In this document: positions 11,785-21,699 of the stretch, one piece after another
How positions within the stretch are numbered: the first letter of the stretch is position 1
Layout: each line of letters starts with the position of its first letter
Assembly: GCA_037127315.1 (NCBI GenBank)
Contig: JBBBDQ010001454.1
Coordinates: 608,501 to 672,500 of the forward strand
Length of the DNA: 64,000 nt
Source: Ascarosepion bandense
Lineage: Eukaryota; Mollusca; Cephalopoda; Sepiida; Sepiidae
Direction: 5' to 3'
Notes under the pieces: model-generated
The model's input: the letters and a program-made list of their open reading frames with translations, nothing else
Database searches by the model: none
What the model was told of the DNA's origin: nothing
Program-made: the position numbers and the translations under genes

Positions 11785-12125
11785 AAAAACGTACTTTTTT
11801 AAACAGTATTTGTTTATTTTTATTGTATTTTTATATTTCAGACCGTCCTCGGTCCTTCATCAGAAACAAGTGATTTTTAAATTAGAATTGGAAACGTATT
11901 TTACGATAGCGTCCGAATATTTTTTGTTTATATCGCGTGGTGTCGATAAACCAATCAGCATGCGGCATGTCCGTTTGTTTATTTTCGGTCAACCAATCAA
12001 CATGCGGCACGTCCGTGGAGAAAGTCTGTTTGTTTTAGATAAAAAATTCCTTGGAATATCTGAAAGAAAATTCTTTTTACCTATTGAAATATTTGTAGAG
12101 ATTCAACACACCTAAGTCCCTATTT
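11785..12125. repeat. CpG-containing repeat-like block with doubled CCAAT motifs
   Basis: This stretch stands out by its CpG content in an otherwise CpG-poor window, which suggests a younger insertion. Two related segments, AACCAATCAGCATGCGGCAT (starting 11949) and AACCAATCAACATGCGGCAC (starting 11991), lie 42 bases apart. Each has a CCAAT box, the usual binding site of NF-Y. A hammerhead-like motif on the minus strand (11836-11863) sits at its left. It lies between the paired flanking repeats 11505-11720 and 12183-12310, as if inserted. The 112-codon plus-strand open frame here is probably incidental. Confidence 0.45.
11836..11863 (-). ncRNA. Hammerhead-like ribozyme core, intact
   Basis: Read on the minus strand: CTGATGA (11863-11857), then a hairpin with stem GACCG/CGGTC and loop AGGA, then GAAA (11839-11836). 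This matches the catalytic core CUGANGA - stem II - GAAA of hammerhead ribozymes, and the stem is a perfect 5 bp. Stems I and III are not clear by eye: 'tgttt' precedes and 'tataaaaata' follows. Function is inferred from the motif only; loss of stems I/III would leave an inactive relic. Confidence 0.5.
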
Positions 12126-12182
12126 AACCCTAGCTTGTGTGTGTTTAATTTTAAAATCCAGTATTTTTCTTTCTTTCTGCGT

Positions 12183-12310
12183 GTACTATATATTATGGAT
12201 ATATATTTTCTGTAATACATACCATGGATGCATTGATGTAGCTGTGTACATATTAGGCTTGTATGTCCAGCATTTCCTTTGGTCTATTTAAAAAGAACTT
12301 TATATCAGTA
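12183..12310. repeat. Dispersed repeat segment, copy 2
   Basis: Begins with the same 'tgtactatatattatgg' as the end of copy 1 and continues with 'gatgtagctgtgtacatatt', as in copy 1 at 11514. The order of the two landmarks is swapped relative to copy 1, so this is not one simple duplication. Confidence 0.5.
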
Positions 12311-13100
12311 ATAAAATTTATTTTTAAAAGAATCATGAGGATTGAACTGAGCAATTCAAAATCTTGATTGAGAAACCATCTGATGGTTTCCTTAACTGCC
12401 TGTGTTTCTTTCACAGCCAATAATAATAACCTACAAAATCATCTTATAAACAAAAGATTTCATTCTGGCCAAATTTATTTCAATTCATGATGCAAAGTAA
12501 CCTATTTTTGAGTGTTAATGCTATTTAACCAAATACAGTTATATTTTTTATAACCTTAAGATTTATCAAGTATCGTAAGAACAATTGAACCTTATCTTTG
12601 TGTACTTATTTGAGGGAGAATTACATAAACTCTATATATAAAATTAATGGAAGGTAATTGGGTGAGAGAATGGAAAAAAATTGATGCAACACATTTTTTA
12701 ACAAATCAGTCACTATCATATTATAAACAACAATGATAAAAACAAAACCAAAAGAATGTAGAAGCAGAAAGATCTAAGGTGAACATCTTGAGATATCAAA
12801 TGCCAGAAATTTAAAGCTTAGCATCCCTAAATTGTCAGTGTTTTTCTTAGTCATCCAGTACTGGTTTAAAGGGGCGGTTAGTATGAGCTACAGCCTGGGG
12901 GCCCCAAGACTAGAGGGGAGCTTTAATCTTTGACCTCTGATAAAATTAATAATATAAGAACAGAAGACTTGTTTCTTTTTAGATTTAATGGGGCTCCTTT
13001 GAATAAAGTTGAAACAATTTACAGTATTTGGGCTCTTCTTTTAAATTTGATTTGGCCTCTTGAAGGATACCCAATTAGATTTTGATGAATCTTTTTTTTT
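12311..13100. other. AT-rich non-coding DNA, unassigned, with GC-rich spot
   Basis: No gene identified. Around 12870-12920 a G- and C-rich stretch ('cagcctgggggccccaagac') is reminiscent of hAT-type transposon interiors, but no terminal repeats could be matched, so no element is called. Confidence 0.4.
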
Positions 13101-13106
13101 ACATAC

Positions 13107-13390
13107 TGTTGTATTGTCGAGGTGAATGATACACCAAAGAATGACTGCTTAATATATTTATTCAGCACAGTATCTGGTGCTAACAGATATATACAAAAAA
13201 TACAGAAAATATGTTACAAACAATTAACAAGACAAACTTATGAGCAAAAGAGATGACGGTCTAAATGGTGAATAGCCGACAAAGTAAATCAGTCCAAATA
13301 TTAATCTGCTTGTCCCAACTTATAAAGAATGACTGTTTAAATACCTACTCACAGACTCTTTCAGGTAATGCGCCAGTCCATTGATTAGTG
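13107..13390 (-). mobile_element. Solo-LTR-like repeat, family L, copy 1
   Basis: The reverse complement of this block matches 20399-20709 along nearly its full length. In the minus orientation it has a TATA-like GTATTTAAA near its start and a GAATAAAT polyadenylation-like signal near its end, and the ends could be TG...CA. That is the layout of a solo LTR of about 300 bp. No internal retrotransposon is attached, so an LTR is an inference and a MITE is possible. Confidence 0.6.
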
Positions 13391-13795
13391 TGCTAGGTAC
13401 TCTTCAACACATACATAGAAATTTTTTATGTAGATTTTTAGTTTTTGCATAATTGTATCTAAATCGGTCAATTTTTGCTCAGTTTTACACTTTATTGAAC
13501 ACAGACGTTTAATAAGTGCAAAATTGCTAAATATTGTACAAATTAGACAAAATAGTGCAGAACAAGATAAAATGTTAGAAAAAAGAAAATTACACAATTT
13601 TGAAATAATATTAAAAACTTTATAATGTTCATGAATTTTATTTTAAAAAGTAAGATTTATAGTAAATTTCTTTGTAACTCCTCTAAAAATTTATATATAA
13701 TTGTTTCTTAATAGGTTTTCATTTTTTTATTAATTGTATGCTTTTCAAATTCAATAAAAATTCATGTCAAAGTGTTTCATGTTTTACACCAAAAA
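13391..13795. other. AT-rich non-coding DNA, unassigned
   Basis: The minus-strand open frame at 13385-13597 has no recognisable domain. No gene called. Confidence 0.45.
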
Positions 13796-13799
13796 AGCA

Positions 13800-13990
13800 T
13801 CATCTAAAACTCATCATTTTTTAAATATTGACACTGGAGGTGGGGGTGAACACACTCTTTAGGCTTAAATCCTGGTCATAACCAGTGTTTTTGCTTAATT
13901 TTTGCTCCCTCCATGTATATATATATGTAATGCCATCAATAAGAATATTTTAGTCTGATGAAGTCTTTCTAAAGGACAAAATATGTTATA
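13800..13990 (+). repeat. Dispersed repeat segment, copy 3, with hammerhead-like end
   Basis: Shares 'gacactggaggtgggggtga' and 'ggcttaaatcctggtcataa' with 11580-11655. It ends with a hammerhead-like motif: CTGATGA at 13955-13961, a hairpin GTCTTT (13963-13968) / AAGGAC (13972-13977), and then AAAA where the catalytic GAAA would be. A G-to-A change at that position is expected to abolish cleavage, so this is a relic. Confidence 0.5.
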
Positions 13991-14435
13991 TAGTTTATGT
14001 TTCCAAATTTGTCATTCAATTACTCTTGCTGCTATTGTTATTTCATCCAATTCTTCAATTTTTGTTTCATAAGAGAAAAATGGTAATGGCATTCTTTCAG
14101 GAAGTTGCGAGCAAGAAGTTTGTTTTTTTTTCTTCTAGAAATACACCGGATGAAAGCTGAGGACTTGATTAGCCCAAATGTTAACAGCAGCAAGTAGACA
14201 AATAGGTTTAGTTTTACAAATAATGTTGGTTATGTTAATGGCTCTTCTGAAAGTGATAGATTACTAGGAGATTTCATTATAATCATTGGCTTTAATAACA
14301 CCATTAAGAATGTTGTTATTACTCTTGCGTAAAAATTCTCTCAAATTCAAGTAAAAAATCTATTAAATAATGTATGCCTTTAATTGATACTAAAATTGCA
14401 ATGATTTCTTTGTGTAAATTTGATGTTTAAGTATT
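13991..14435. other. AT-rich non-coding DNA, unassigned
   Basis: No gene, RNA or repeat I can name. Confidence 0.45.
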
Positions 14436-14439
14436 TTTT

Positions 14440-14890
14440 TTATTTAATCATTTCACCTCAAGTAATGCACAGGGGTTATGGTGAGAGAAAAGACTGGGTT
14501 GTTGAAGAAAGGAGAAAAGATGAACTGGATTTAAGAAGATAAAAGATGGCAATTGTAGCTATTAGGAAAACAAATAAATGGAAGGTAGTTCCACAGGTGG
14601 CATGTGCAAGAAACAAAAACTGTTTGAGTAGAAGTGGCAATTACATTGAACTATTTCAATGGTAAAAAGTGGGACCCAGATGCCAATCTAGTATCACACT
14701 TAAATTCATGTAGACAGGACGTCAGGGGAAAAAAGCTCATCAGAGCAGTTGCCATGAAAATATTCGTAGAAAAGACATTGGGAAGCCATATCACTTTGGT
14801 GAGAAAGTGACTGAAATTGAGATGCCAAGTCAGGACTGATTACATTGCAGATGCTATGCAAGTGATTGATTCCATCTGATGGAGAAAGCT
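14440..14890 (-). mobile_element. CR1/Jockey-like LINE, 3' part (family A)
   Basis: The 3' end lies at the left (reverse of the family end, 'taatcatttcacctcaagta'). The last ORF2 codons follow to the right, including the segment equivalent to 'aagctcatcagagcagttgc' that recurs in every family A copy. 5'-truncated and full of stops. Confidence 0.7.
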
Positions 14891-15204
14891 TATCCTAACC
14901 ACCCCCTCCCCAACTGCTACCAAAAAAATAAAAACATTGTCAAACAGAACTGTTTTCAGGCAATAGAGTGAAAAGCATATAAATAAAATTCACTACTTCT
15001 TTGTATTCTTAAAAAAAAAAAAACTAAACGCTCCTCGCCCACTTTAATGGTTTTTATGTACAAACATATTGTATGTAACTTTTCATTAGGGACTTTTTAA
15101 AGCCTTGAACAAGATATAAATTGCTGTCAAGCATTGGAATAAGCAATATACTGGATTAAAATTTAAATCAGATCTTTGACTTTTTTCCTTCATCATAAAG
15201 AAAA

Positions 15205-15545
15205 AAAGCATGAAAAAATGCCCCATATCTTTGTCCTTGTCTTTATTGTCATGTTCACAACATTTCAGTTGTTGTACATTCTGGCCTTCTTCATGTCATA
15301 TATGTTGGAATTCCAAACCAACCCCTTTTTGTTCTAGTTCCACTGAAGCTGAGATGTCCAGAAGAGGCATGGTATATAAAACTAGAACAATCTACGCTGG
15401 TGGATGAAATAAAGGGAGCGATTCAAAATTCCAACATATATCACCTAAAGAAGGCCAGAGTGTAAAACAGATGAAATGTCATGAATATGACAATAAAGAT
15501 GAGGACAGCAGTCTGAACAATGTAAATAGTGTAAATAGATTTTGT
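15205..15545. mobile_element. Palindromic element, family P, copy 1 (short spacer)
   Basis: The left arm (about 15225-15320) and right arm (about 15415-15530) are inverted copies: 'ggccttcttcatgtcatata' on the left matches the reverse of the right arm around 15440-15460. The arms end in 'gtccttgtctttattgtcat' and its reverse 'atgacaataaagatgaggac'. The spacer of about 90 bases has no tRNA-like module. Each arm holds a degraded hammerhead-like box (the right arm reads CTAAAGA ... GAAA, with two changes in the first box). The open frame on the plus strand is incidental. Confidence 0.7.
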
Positions 15546-15785
15546 ATATTTAGGGACTGAGCAAAGCAGATTTGCTTTCATGCTTTTTTTACATTTACTT
15601 CTATTAATGTCTCATATTAAATAGATATAAAGTATTATATATATAAGTTTTGTTAAAAATGACTGACACAGGTTATACTTAAGTTTTTTATATAATTTCT
15701 CAGGAGATATTATAATTTATAACCACAACACCTTGTCAGTTGTTTTTAATAGAACTTGCATAAAAGAGAAATATCTGTCAAAATA

Positions 15786-15835
<50 letters not shown>

Positions 15836-17075
15836 TATATCATTAGAACATGTGCATATTACAAACTATATGCATATATTTCTCATGTCTGTTAAATGCC
15901 ATTAAAAGAGCCTTTTGACACACATAAAAGAATATTTTTTTTCTTTTTTTTTAGTTAGTAACCATTTACAACCTGTTTCAAGCATAGAAAAATTTTCAAA
16001 ATAGGAATTTGTTTAACTTGAATTCTCCCAAGATTTGTTATTTTTATTTTTTTTTATTTTTTATTTTTTCACATTTTTTTTTCCAAAGGAAGGCATGAGC
16101 ATTCTAACAGTTTGAAATGATTTCCTTTCTTTTGGTTATCATCTCATTCACTTTCTTATATTCTATCTTTATCAGTTTCTTCTCTAGATCACAATTTCTG
16201 CTTCTCTTTCTATTTATTCTATTTCTTTCTACTCTTTTCTCTTTCATACTTAATATAAACTTTATAGTGTTTGAAATTTATTCTTAGTTTTGAATTTTTG
16301 CAGCTGCTGATGTCCTAGAGCTTAAAATATTTATCATATCCATTGCAGGGGTGCTATTTTGGGTCTTCAGCTCCAGGAATAGGATCTGGAAACCCCAAAT
16401 AGCATAAATAGATACCAAAAGGCCATTGATTTATAAATGCAGCCTAGACCTGATAAACATTTTACTTTATTTTTATTGCTTTTTATATTTGGTAATGTAA
16501 TTATCTGAAAACTCTTAGTTGGCTCAACTGTTCTTTTGTGATGTTTGGGGGAAAGAATGTGCTACTCTTATGTTTTGTTTCTTTAAAAATATTTATAGAT
16601 GTTCTATTATTTGGATGTGAAATATGGATCTATGGTAATTATTCATTGTTATTTTTGTCTTCAAAGTAAAATATTTGAGATTTTTCCAGATAAAGTGCAA
16701 TGAGATTAAAAAATATATTCGTATATCTGCATGTGTGACTGAATGATATATCTAGTATTAAAGCCTAAAAACAGCATTTTGTATCTCAGTAGACTAATAT
16801 TTAATATCTATTTCTAAAGATTTGTATGTAAAACCGTAGGGATTCCTAGCTTTTATTATTAATGTCCTGTCTGGGTGTTTGTACCTACACACATGCTTGT
16901 GCGTAAATATACATATAGATATATATATACAAAGGTTTTAGACTATATATATATATATATATATATAGTGTATTGAGGCAGCAGATATTTTTCTAAGCAT
17001 ATATTGTTAAATATAACAGAAAATGAATGTCTATTATGTTTAATCATGAGCCATTCTAAACATCATATTTTGGGG
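15546..17075. other. AT-rich non-coding DNA with microsatellites, unassigned
   Basis: (AT)n tracts lie at 15789-15831 and 16944-16967. A T-rich stretch lies at 16030-16080. A short imperfect palindrome at about 16346-16405 pairs 'gctattttggg' with 'ccccaaatagc'. No gene identified. Confidence 0.5.
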
Positions 17076-17079
17076 CTTT

Positions 17080-17250
17080 AATTTCAGGTGAAAATAAAGA
17101 CAAACATAGTCCAACATTTGGATATTTTTTCATTATGCTGGTTCTAAGCTTTTGGCTCACATGAGCCATCATCAGAGAGGTTACAGGAATGTTAACATAA
17201 AGACATTCACCATTAAAAATGGCATTATCTTGTGTTGACATAAAACATTG
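17080..17250 (-). repeat. Repeat segment with hammerhead-like motif
   Basis: On the minus strand: CTGATGA at 17175-17169, then a perfect 6-bp hairpin TGGCTC/GAGCCA with loop ATGT (17168-17153), then AAAGC where GAAAC would be expected. The box and stem are excellent, but the second catalytic box has lost its first G, so it is probably a dead hammerhead. The minus-strand open frame at 17056-17241 overlaps it and shows no protein domain. Confidence 0.5.
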
Positions 17251-17472
17251 CTATGCAACGATAACAGTCACCGAATAGCAGATATAAATTTGTAATGTGG
17301 TTTTATGACGTCACACCATTTGAGAGATCGAAATGTTAACAGAACCATATGTCTAAATGCAATGTAATGTGTTGTGACTAGATTGAAATGTGATTTTATT
17401 AAATGTGGGTTGCTTTGATTTAATGCAGATTTAATATATTTGTGTATTTAGGCAGCACATTTTCTTTTAAAC

Positions 17473-18005
17473 ATGTCAGATTAAATAAATTGCAAACATT
17501 GTGTCTGCTTATTTTTAATAAAATCTGTTCATACTCATGGATAATCTTTCATGTATTATAATTTGAAAGATGTTAGAAATGATCTGTAACATTGACAGAT
17601 GTTATCATCATTCATTTCTCAATGTTCCCAAATACTTTCAATTTCTTTCCGAGATCAACTTCATGGGTGTCAATTACATTAACAAAAAATAACCACAAAA
17701 TTGTTTTGCTAAAAATTACTGTAAATCTTTTTCTGCTTCAAATATAAAGGTTGACAAAATGCTTATTGTGCATTAGAAAGTGAAAATTATCCAAAATGGA
17801 ATTGTTTTATATGTTGTAATGTCATGAAAAAACTTCTTTTTACAAACATTTCTTGGCATCTACAACAACATTCTATCAACATTATCTGTCAACGTTACAG
17901 CTCATTTCTGACATCTTTCAATGATAATACGTGAAAGATTATTTGTGAGTATAAACAGATTTTATTAAAAATAAGCAGACACAATGTTTGCAATTTATTT
18001 AATCT

Positions 18006-18010
<5 letters not shown>
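17473..18010. mobile_element. MITE-like palindromic element, about 538 bp
   Basis: The left arm starts ATGTCAGATTAAATAAATTG at 17473. The right arm ends with its exact reverse complement at 18010. The arms match with few differences over about 150-170 bases each: the 'cttatttttaataaaatctg' block and 'gaaagatgt(t/c)agaaatga' block occur in both. A spacer of about 200 bases separates them. No transposase is inside. An (AT)n tract begins right at the right end (18009-18042). It is best read as a foldback or MITE-type transposon; the superfamily is unknown. Confidence 0.8.

Positions 18011-18042
<32 letters not shown>
18009..18042. repeat. (AT)n microsatellite
   Basis: Directly abuts the right end of the palindromic element 17473-18010. 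Confidence 0.95.
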
Positions 18043-18044
<2 letters not shown>

Positions 18045-18470
18045 TGTAAATTATTTTCAGACAGAGTGTATGTGTAAAGGAACAAAATGAATAAAAAGAC
18101 AAGAGAAAAAATATTCTTAACTGGTGTGTTTTGTCTTCTGAGGGACTTTATCAAGGCAGTGAAAGACTTATTTTGTTGCATGTGTTTATTGATATTAAAT
18201 AAATTTTAGAAATTTTTAAAAATAAATTTAATCATTATTCATTTATTTTTTAAAAAAAATATATATTTCTTGAATATTACTTGCTTACCAAACTTTGAAT
18301 TATGGCATTGCGTCCTCCACATGTTTTGAATGATCTTTCAATCATCTGATGTATATTCATTCTTCTTGTATATAAATACATGCAACATAATAAATCCAAT
18401 ATTTGCATTGATAAAGAGCCTCAGGAGTTGAAATGCATCAGCTAAGAATAGTTTTTTCTTGTCTTTTTAT

Positions 18471-18472
<2 letters not shown>

Positions 18473-18512
<40 letters not shown>
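18473..18512. repeat. (AT)n microsatellite
   Basis: About 20 AT units. The flanking 18043-18472 is AT-rich and unassigned, apart from a degraded hammerhead-like trace near 18132-18154. Confidence 0.95.
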
Positions 18513-18514
<2 letters not shown>

Positions 18515-18793
18515 GTAGTAACCCTTCTTTTATATACATTTGACTGAAAACGATAGATAGGGTTCTGTGATTGAACATTTTAGTAAATTTTTCTTGCATT
18601 CATACAAGCATTTTAATTTCTGGATGTAGTGTAAAAACTGTTCAAATGTACAATGGATCTGAGCACTTATACATAATCTATTAGAAATTATCAAGGATTT
18701 TTTAAAACTGAATATGTATGTTTTTATATATAAATATATATATATATATATAGAGGGGGATTTTTCTTTGTTTTCTTTTTTTTTTTAAATATC

Positions 18794-18796
<3 letters not shown>

Positions 18797-18835
<39 letters not shown>
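18797..18835. repeat. (AT)n microsatellite
   Basis: Abuts the left side of the palindromic element at 18836. A shorter tract lies at 18734-18752. Confidence 0.95.
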
Positions 18836-18838
<3 letters not shown>

Positions 18839-19130
18839 CACTTGGTATGTTATCCAGGTAACTTCCAAAAGAGACGAACTGAAGAGAACTGAATGTTAAA
18901 TTCATTTATTTAATTTAACAGAGTAATTTATAAAGGTTTTTCAATTATTACAATGGATAATACATATTTCACCGCCTTGATGTTGTTATCGCGGCTTGTC
19001 AAATCCAAATGGTACAACAGTAGGCAATCAAAATGTACCATTCGGATCTGATGAGCCGTGATAATAACATCAAAGCAGTGAAATATGTATTATCCATTGT
19101 AATAATCGAAAAACCTTTATACTGGATTAA
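18836..19130. mobile_element. Palindromic element, family Q, copy 1, with a hammerhead-like motif in each arm
   Basis: The left arm (about 18925-19012) and right arm (about 19035-19125) are inverted copies, with 'caatggataatacatatttc' at the left and its reverse at 19080-19105. The left flank (18850-18920) matches 52880-52950 in family Q copy 2. The plus-strand arm has CTGATGA (19048-19054) and GAAA (19080-19083) around a stem with one C-A mismatch. The minus-strand arm has GAAA (18970-18967) and a perfect 5-bp stem GCCGC/GCGGT, but its first box is mutated to TTGACAA. Together the arms show what the parental motif looked like. No protein is encoded. Confidence 0.7.
19048..19083 (+). ncRNA. 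Hammerhead-like ribozyme motif in family Q right arm
   Basis: CTGATGA (19048-19054), a stem II hairpin with a 16-base loop, and GAAA (19080-19083). The stem has one C-A mismatch compatible with deamination of a CpG in the parental sequence. Core boxes are intact. Stems I and III could form with flanking 'ttcggat' and 'tatgtatta' text but are not proven. Confidence 0.45.
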
Positions 19131-19199
19131 AAAAACTTGTTTGTGACAGAAAAGCAAGAAATTGGATGAAAGTTCAAGATGCAAGAGAAGAAACTGTTA

Positions 19200-19458
19200 G
19201 AATAGAACATACAGTTGCATCTAGCTAGACTCTAGCACTTCCCATTTGTTGAACTCCCTTCTGCATACTTGCTTTCCTGATAGTTACAATCACTGAAAGT
19301 ATAAATGCAACATCAGTTGCTATCTATCTCCCTAAATCCCATTCATCTCTCATCCTTTTTTCAGCATTCCCACCACCCTGTTCTTTCTCTCTCTGTAACC
19401 CCCTGAGCACCAGTGGCAATTCTACCTTACTTGGAGTGAAATAATTATAAAAAAAAGC
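19200..19458 (+). mobile_element. CR1/Jockey-like LINE, 3' tail (family A)
   Basis: Contains 'gaactcccttctgcatactt', 'tgctttcctgatagttaca' and the terminal 'accttacttggagtgaaata' followed by an A-rich tail. 5'-truncated. Immediately followed by a family A fragment of opposite orientation. Confidence 0.7.
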
Positions 19459-19459
19459 A

Positions 19460-19960
19460 AAATACTAAAGCAGTTAGACCTAGTTGCCAATTTAGTGATA
19501 CAATTAAATTCAGGCAGTCAAGATTGCAAGGAAGAAACTCATCAGAACAATTGCCATGAAAATATTGGAAGAAAAAACACAAGTTACATTGGTGAGAAAG
19601 TGACTGAAGTCAGGATTGATTACATTATAGAATCTTTTTGGAATTTTGTCAAATATCTCTAGATATATAGTAGGGCCCCCAGACCAGACCAGACATGGCA
19701 GCAGTATTAAATGCATGGATGTTCTAGATTTATAAATGTAAATGATGAATTTTGAGGAGAAAAATTGTTTGGCCTGACAAAATCTTTAAACTTTCCTAGC
19801 AGTAGACTCAATATAATCACTCAACTTCATGTCAGTGGAAAATGTGAACCAAAGAAGGTGCAAAGAATTCCTTTCCTGGAGTTTAGCATCAGCCATGCTG
19901 ATAGATATTAAAATTATTTTATGCAAATGATTTAATACTCTTAATATTAACCAGTTATGA
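19460..19960 (-). mobile_element. CR1/Jockey-like LINE, internal ORF2 fragment (family A)
   Basis: On the minus strand this is the region just upstream of the ORF2 end. It shares 'catcagaacaattgccatga', 'ttggtgagaaagtgactgaa' and 'tcaacttcatgtcagtgg' type blocks with 42290-42760. The minus-strand open frames at 19510-19716 and 19786-19989 belong to it. It joins the tail of the plus-strand copy directly. Confidence 0.65.
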
Positions 19961-20245
19961 GGGGAAAGAACCAATATATAACTGCACAATTTATGAATCC
20001 TTTTACTAAATATGATAAAATAATTGTTTCTCTATAAAAATGTATGAATTATTTAAATCTTATGAATTAGGCATTTAGATTACTTTTAGACCAAAAGTAA
20101 ATTTGAGACGAGTAAAAGATTTTAGTTCTAAAAACATGAAGTTTGGGGACAGTCTCTGTTTTTAATAATTATTAAGTTTCATGCCTTCCTTGGTTTAATT
20201 AAATCCTACTAAACTAGGACACTGAAGATATTTAACCTATTAGAT
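19961..20245. other. AT-rich non-coding DNA, unassigned
   Basis: No gene or repeat I can name. Confidence 0.45.
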
Positions 20246-20398
20246 CAGTGGTTTCCAAACTTTTTTTTTCTGGGCAGCATTTTCAGAATTAAAATATAGT
20301 TTTGTCTTACCGAATTTTATGTAATAAAAAGTACATTTAAAAAATAAAAACAGTTAAAGAGATAATCGTGTATTCAAAGTCAGAACATTATCATTGTA
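20246..20398 (+). mobile_element. hAT-like transposon end fragment
   Basis: Begins with CAGTGGTTTCCAAACTTTTT, a very typical hAT terminal inverted repeat. The opposite terminus was not found: the copy runs into the LTR-like repeat at 20399. No transposase is present. Confidence 0.5.
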
Positions 20399-20709
20399 TT
20401 GTAGAGTAGCTAGTACCCCTTCAGCACTCTAACCAATAGACTGGCTCATAGCCTAAAAGCGTCTACAAGTAGGTATTTAAAGAGCCATTTTTGTGACAAC
20501 CAGATTAATATTCGGATTGATTTACTTCATCAGCTATTCACCATTGAGACCTTACTCTCTTTTGCTTATAAGTTTGTCTTGCTAATTGTTTGTAACTTAT
20601 TGTTCTATATATTGTTTTTATATATCCGTTAGCACCAGATACTGTGCTGAATAAATATATTAAGCACTCATTCTTCTCTCTGTATCATTCACCTCAACAA
20701 TATAGTACA
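20399..20709 (+). mobile_element. Solo-LTR-like repeat, family L, copy 2
   Basis: Inverted relative to copy 1 at 13107-13390 and alignable over nearly the whole length. It carries GTATTTAAA (20472-20480), a TATA-like box, and GAATAAAT near 20650, a poly(A)-like signal. The possible ends are TGTAGAG...TAGTACA. Confidence 0.6.
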
Positions 20710-20965
20710 TTGATAAGTCTCTGTTTCAAATTGCAGACGCTAGTTATTATATTCTGGATACTTAATATAATGCAAAAAAATAGCACAATGATGAAATTGG
20801 TGAGTAATTATTTATAACCATGCTAGTACTCATGCATGCAATTACAAGTAATCCATAAGAATATTTTAAATTTATTTTTGGCATATGAATTTTTGGAAAC
20901 TATTACAAAACCTTTTGATACAAGCTTCAATTTTTAGACAGTTTCTTGAAATCAAGATAAAATAC

Positions 20966-21305
20966 TGTTGTAACCTAGTTTGGTGTGTTGTACCCTACAA
21001 GTTTATTGATGTGTTGGTATCACATGGTTGTGTATCTTGGTCTTGGTATATTCAGTTAGATACTCGTAATACGATTGATCCACAGTAGATTCAGTGTTGA
21101 GTCACTTGATAGATTTGTTATTTGAACTCCGATTACTCGTTGTTTGTTCAGTACTCAACACCCCAGACTTATGTTTGGTGCTTACCTAGTTTTTTTAGTG
21201 GTCACCTGATCACCTGCGGAATAATTCATTTTTCTTGTATTATCCTTTCTCTAGCGGTCAGTGTTCAACCACACGTGTTGGCAATTATACTTCTTCTATA
21301 TGACA
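20966..21305 (-). repeat. 3' LTR of the gypsy-type element
   Basis: Alignable with 23217-23531. Shares 'ccagacttatgtttggtgct' / 'ccagacttctgtctggtgct' and 'ttacttgctattg'-type blocks. The purine-rich tract AAAAGGGATGG (minus strand, 21316-21306) lies immediately upstream of the TGTCA start, as expected for a polypurine tract. Confidence 0.8.
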
Positions 21306-21699
21306 CCATCCCTTTTGAGTTGACTTCTTCTAGAGTCAATCTTTTTGAGTCTATACTTTTTAAGTGTGGGTTCCACACTTAGGAACTGCATATTATTTCT
21401 TTTACTTTAGGTATACTGTGAACACTGGTACTGCATTCTTTTTAAACTTTGTTTTTCCTTTTGTACAAAGCCCAAGGTCTTCAGAAAAAAATTCTGAAAA
21501 TTTCCTTTTTAATTTGAATGTCTCTGTTGTATTGCTTTTTGTATTAATTTTATTACAGAACAAGTTTATTGGCAGGTCTCACAGATTGAATAGGGCGATG
21601 CCATTAGTTCCGAACAAATTCATTGTGTTTTTTAACACGTAAACAACTGTTTCTTTTAGTTTGACCTAAAAAAAGAAATATTACAGGACAAATCACCTT

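Noticed and set aside
11777..12115. 112-codon plus-strand open frame
   Set aside because: Spans a repeat with duplicated non-coding motifs; no protein resemblance.
12845..12925. GC-rich spot resembling a hAT interior
   Set aside because: No terminal repeats or transposase found; resemblance is only in composition.
14735..14745. CTCATCAG, reverse of CTGATGAG, in LINE copies (also 19538, 42318, 63890 region)
   Set aside because: It is part of the LINE ORF2 coding text and is not followed by a hairpin and GAAA.
18132..18154. Minus-strand TTGATAA and short stem followed by AAAAC
   Set aside because: Two changes in the first box and only 3 bp of stem. Too degraded to list as a motif on its own.
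18408..18440. TTGATAA ... GAAA at plus strand
   Set aside because: First box mutated and no convincing stem between the boxes.
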